NCBI GenBank assembly: GCA_031289895.1
Contig: JAITOP010000355.1
Span: 1-7,897, forward strand
Source of the DNA: Prevotellaceae bacterium
GTDB taxonomy: Bacteria; Bacteroidota; Bacteroidia; Bacteroidales; UBA932
DNA: 7,897 nt
Reading direction: 5' to 3'
Position 1 is the first letter of the stretch. Each line of letters starts with the position of its first letter. Positions 6,365 through 7,897 of the stretch are shown in pieces. Both the position numbers and the translations under genes were made by a program. The notes beneath the pieces were generated by a model that was given only the letters and a program-made list of their open reading frames with translations, searched no databases and had not been told where the DNA came from.

Positions 6365-6397
6365 TTAAAAACTTTCTAACTTTAAAAACTTTCTAAC
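6365..6397 (+). repeat. 17-base tandem repeat, two copies
   Basis: TTAAAAACTTTCTAAC occurs at 6365-6380 and again at 6382-6397, a period of 17 with one linking T. Bases 6377-6392 are the exact reverse complement of 1531-1546, so this belongs to the AAAGTT-type array found in front of the GNAT gene, in the opposite orientation. Confidence 0.8.
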
Positions 6398-6456
6398 TTC
6401 TTTGTTTTTAATCAAATAAAAAACATGCCTTACAATCCGATAGAACTTGAATAAAA

Positions 6457-7848
6457 TCAGCACATAAATTCGTTTATATCTTCAATTATTTTTTTTGCTA
6501 ATTTGGCGGCAGCGGCGGCATTGTTTGCTTCCGAAAATATTCGTATAATCGGCTCTGTGTTTGACTTTCGTAAAAGCACCCACATTTTTTCCTTATCGAA
6601 ATCAATTTTTACTCCGTCAATATCGGTTATTCGTTGCGCTGAATATTTTTGTTTTATTTTCTCGAAAATCTTATCTGTATTGATGTTTGGTGTCAGTTCG
6701 ATTTTGTTTTTCGACATAAAATAATCGGGATATGTTGCCCGCAGTTCGGATGCTTTCACGTTTTTGTTTGCCAAATTTGTAAGAAACAAAGCAATGCCGA
6801 TTAAAGCATCTCTGCCGTAATGAAATTCGGGAAGAATAACGCCACCATTGCCTTCGCCTCCGATAATTGCGCCGGTTTCTTTCATTTTTGCAACTACATT
6901 TACTTCGCCCACCGCTGCCGCAAAATATTGTCCTCCATGCTTTTCGGTAACATCCATAAGCGCACGCGACGACGAAAGATTTGACACCGCATTTCCTCGC
7001 TCTTTTGATAAAATATAATCGGCAACCGAAACAAGCGTATATTCTTCGCCAAACATTTTTCCATCTTCGCAAACCAAAGCCAGACGGTCAACATCAGGGT
7101 CAACAACAACGCCGAGATTTGCTTTTTCTTCTACAACTTTTCGCGAAATTTCCAAAAGATTTTCAGGAAGCGGTTCGGGATTGTGAGCAAAATTTCCCGT
7201 AGGTTCACAATTTAGTTCGACAACATCAACTCCAAGTTTACTAAGCAGTTGTGGTATTATTATTCCGCCAACGGAATTTACGGCATCCACCACAATTTTA
7301 AATTTAGCATTACGAATTGCATCCACATCTACAAAACGATTTTCGATAACCATTTTTATATGAATTTCATCAAAATTGTACTCTTCGGTTATTTTTCCTG
7401 TTTCGTCGATTTCGGGGAATAAATATTCTGATTTATCGGCAATTGCGAGCAGGGTTTTTCCTTCGGCACTGTTCAGAAATTCGCCTTTATTGTTTAGCAA
7501 TTTCAGCGCATTCCATTGTTTGGGATTATGACTTGCGGTGATAATTATTCCGCCATCGGCATTTGAATGAACCACAGCAAGTTCGGTTGAAGGTGTTGTT
7601 GCAAGTCCGATATTCACAACATCAATTCCCGAACCCAAAAGCGAACCTACAACAAGCGATGCCACCATTTCGCCCGAAATTCGCGCATCTCTGCCTACAA
7701 CAACTTTCAGTTTTTTGTTAGGATATTGCAGTTTAAGCCATTGCGCGTACGCAGACGTAAGAATAACCACATCTATGGGCGTAAAATTTTCGCCAACTTT
7801 TCCGCCAATTGTTCCTCTGAACCCAGAAATAGATTTTATTAAAGCCAT
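6457..7848 (-). CDS. glmM: Phosphoglucosamine mutase-like alpha-D-phosphohexomutase
   Basis: This 463-residue cytoplasmic enzyme has the four-domain phosphohexomutase layout. The phosphoserine loop is TASHNP with catalytic S106 (domain 1). The metal-binding loop is DPDVDR with D250, D252 and D254 (domain 2). The sugar-binding loop is GGEGNGG with E332 (domain 3). The phosphate-binding loop is RKSNTEPIIR (427-436, domain 4). R53-D54 in VVGRDAR and the N-terminal SGFRGTIGG are also conserved. In Bacteroidetes this type is generally named phosphoglucosamine mutase, which interconverts glucosamine-6-phosphate and glucosamine-1-phosphate for UDP-GlcNAc and peptidoglycan synthesis. The sugar loop GEGNGG departs from the GEQSGH of classical bacterial GlmM and from the GEMSGH of phosphomanno/phosphoglucomutases, so the preferred sugar is not proven. 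The length is normal, the ATG at 7848 gives the expected N-terminus, and a promoter element lies just upstream. Confidence 0.88.
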   Translation of the reverse strand: MALIKSISGFRGTIGGKVGENFTPIDVVILTSAYAQWLKLQYPNKKLKVVVGRDARISGEMVASLVVGSLLGSGIDVVNIGLATTPSTELAVVHSNADGGIIITASHNPKQWNALKLLNNKGEFLNSAEGKTLLAIADKSEYLFPEIDETGKITEEYNFDEIHIKMVIENRFVDVDAIRNAKFKIVVDAVNSVGGIIIPQLLSKLGVDVVELNCEPTGNFAHNPEPLPENLLEISRKVVEEKANLGVVVDPDVDRLALVCEDGKMFGEEYTLVSVADYILSKERGNAVSNLSSSRALMDVTEKHGGQYFAAAVGEVNVVAKMKETGAIIGGEGNGGVILPEFHYGRDALIGIALFLTNLANKNVKASELRATYPDYFMSKNKIELTPNINTDKIFEKIKQKYSAQRITDIDGVKIDFDKEKMWVLLRKSNTEPIIRIFSEANNAAAAAKLAKKIIEDINEFMC

Positions 7849-7870
7849 AATTTTTAATTTAATTAATCGG

Positions 7871-7878
7871 CAAAACTA
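7871..7878 (-). promoter_or_regulatory. Candidate -7 promoter element (TAGTTTTG) of glmM
   Basis: On the minus strand TAGTTTTGC fits the Bacteroidetes sigma-factor -7 consensus TAnnTTTG exactly. It ends 22 bases before the glmM ATG, giving a short leader of about 15 bases. The partner -33 TTTG would fall at or beyond the window edge and cannot be checked. The match and position are good, but AT-rich background makes chance hits possible. Confidence 0.5.
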
Positions 7879-7897
7879 ATAATAATGGTTTAATTTT

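Larger units (their letters stand above)
6168..6456. other. Intergenic region between glmM and queD, mostly repeat modules
   Basis: This 289-base gap is the leader of queD and the 3' side of glmM. From left to right it holds a non-repetitive queD leader (6168-6250), a TTTGTTGATT run and CGCAGATT module (6262-6343), a perfect 12-base palindrome GATTTTAAAATC (6345-6356), a 17-base tandem (6365-6397) and plain AT-rich sequence. No GC-stem terminator follows glmM and there is no small gene. Confidence 0.65.

Overview
The window is AT-rich chromosomal DNA of a member of the Bacteroidetes, most likely a Bacteroidales-type organism. The evidence is the protein families (a GlmM with a GEGNGG sugar loop, a QueD with an ETATSYAEW tail, a DUF2156 protein next to an Eis-like GNAT), the near absence of Shine-Dalgarno sequences, a TAnnTTTG-type -7 promoter element before glmM, and AT-rich simple repeats between genes. 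This assignment is an inference from sequence character; no database was searched.

Layout. At the left edge the 3' end of a plus-strand gene encodes the double-stranded-RNA-binding domain of ribonuclease III (1-267). Every other gene is on the minus strand. Reading right to left, in the direction of transcription, they are: phosphoglucosamine/phosphohexose mutase (glmM-like, 7848-6457); a 6-carboxytetrahydropterin synthase family protein (queD-like, 6167-5727); DNA polymerase I (polA, 5711-2940), 15 bases after queD; a DUF2156 protein (2561-1668, start moved inward from 2672); and a two-part GNAT acetyltransferase (1495-485) that converges on rnc.

The genes do not form one pathway. They are housekeeping functions: RNA processing, cell-wall precursor sugar metabolism, pterin/queuosine precursor synthesis, and DNA repair and replication. 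A pair of acyltransferase-fold proteins of unknown substrate accompanies them. queD-polA looks like a transcription unit and DUF2156-GNAT may be another. PolA looks fully functional, with 5' nuclease, proofreading and polymerase active-site residues all present.

The unusual content is between the genes. Three gaps (268-484, 1490-1672, 6254-6398) are built from the same few low-complexity modules: a TTTGTTGATT-type run, a CGCAGATTACGCAGAT-type module, and AAAGTTTTTAAAGTT-type or AATACAG-type tandems. The modules keep a common order but occur in different orientations relative to the genes. Two arrays run into genes, supplying the start codon of the GNAT gene and the stop codon of the DUF2156 gene. 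A fourth gap (2562-2939) holds a different hairpin-rich block flanked by related short direct repeats. I see no CRISPR array, tRNA, rRNA, transposase, defence system or biosynthetic cluster, and no clear candidate for a new multi-gene system.
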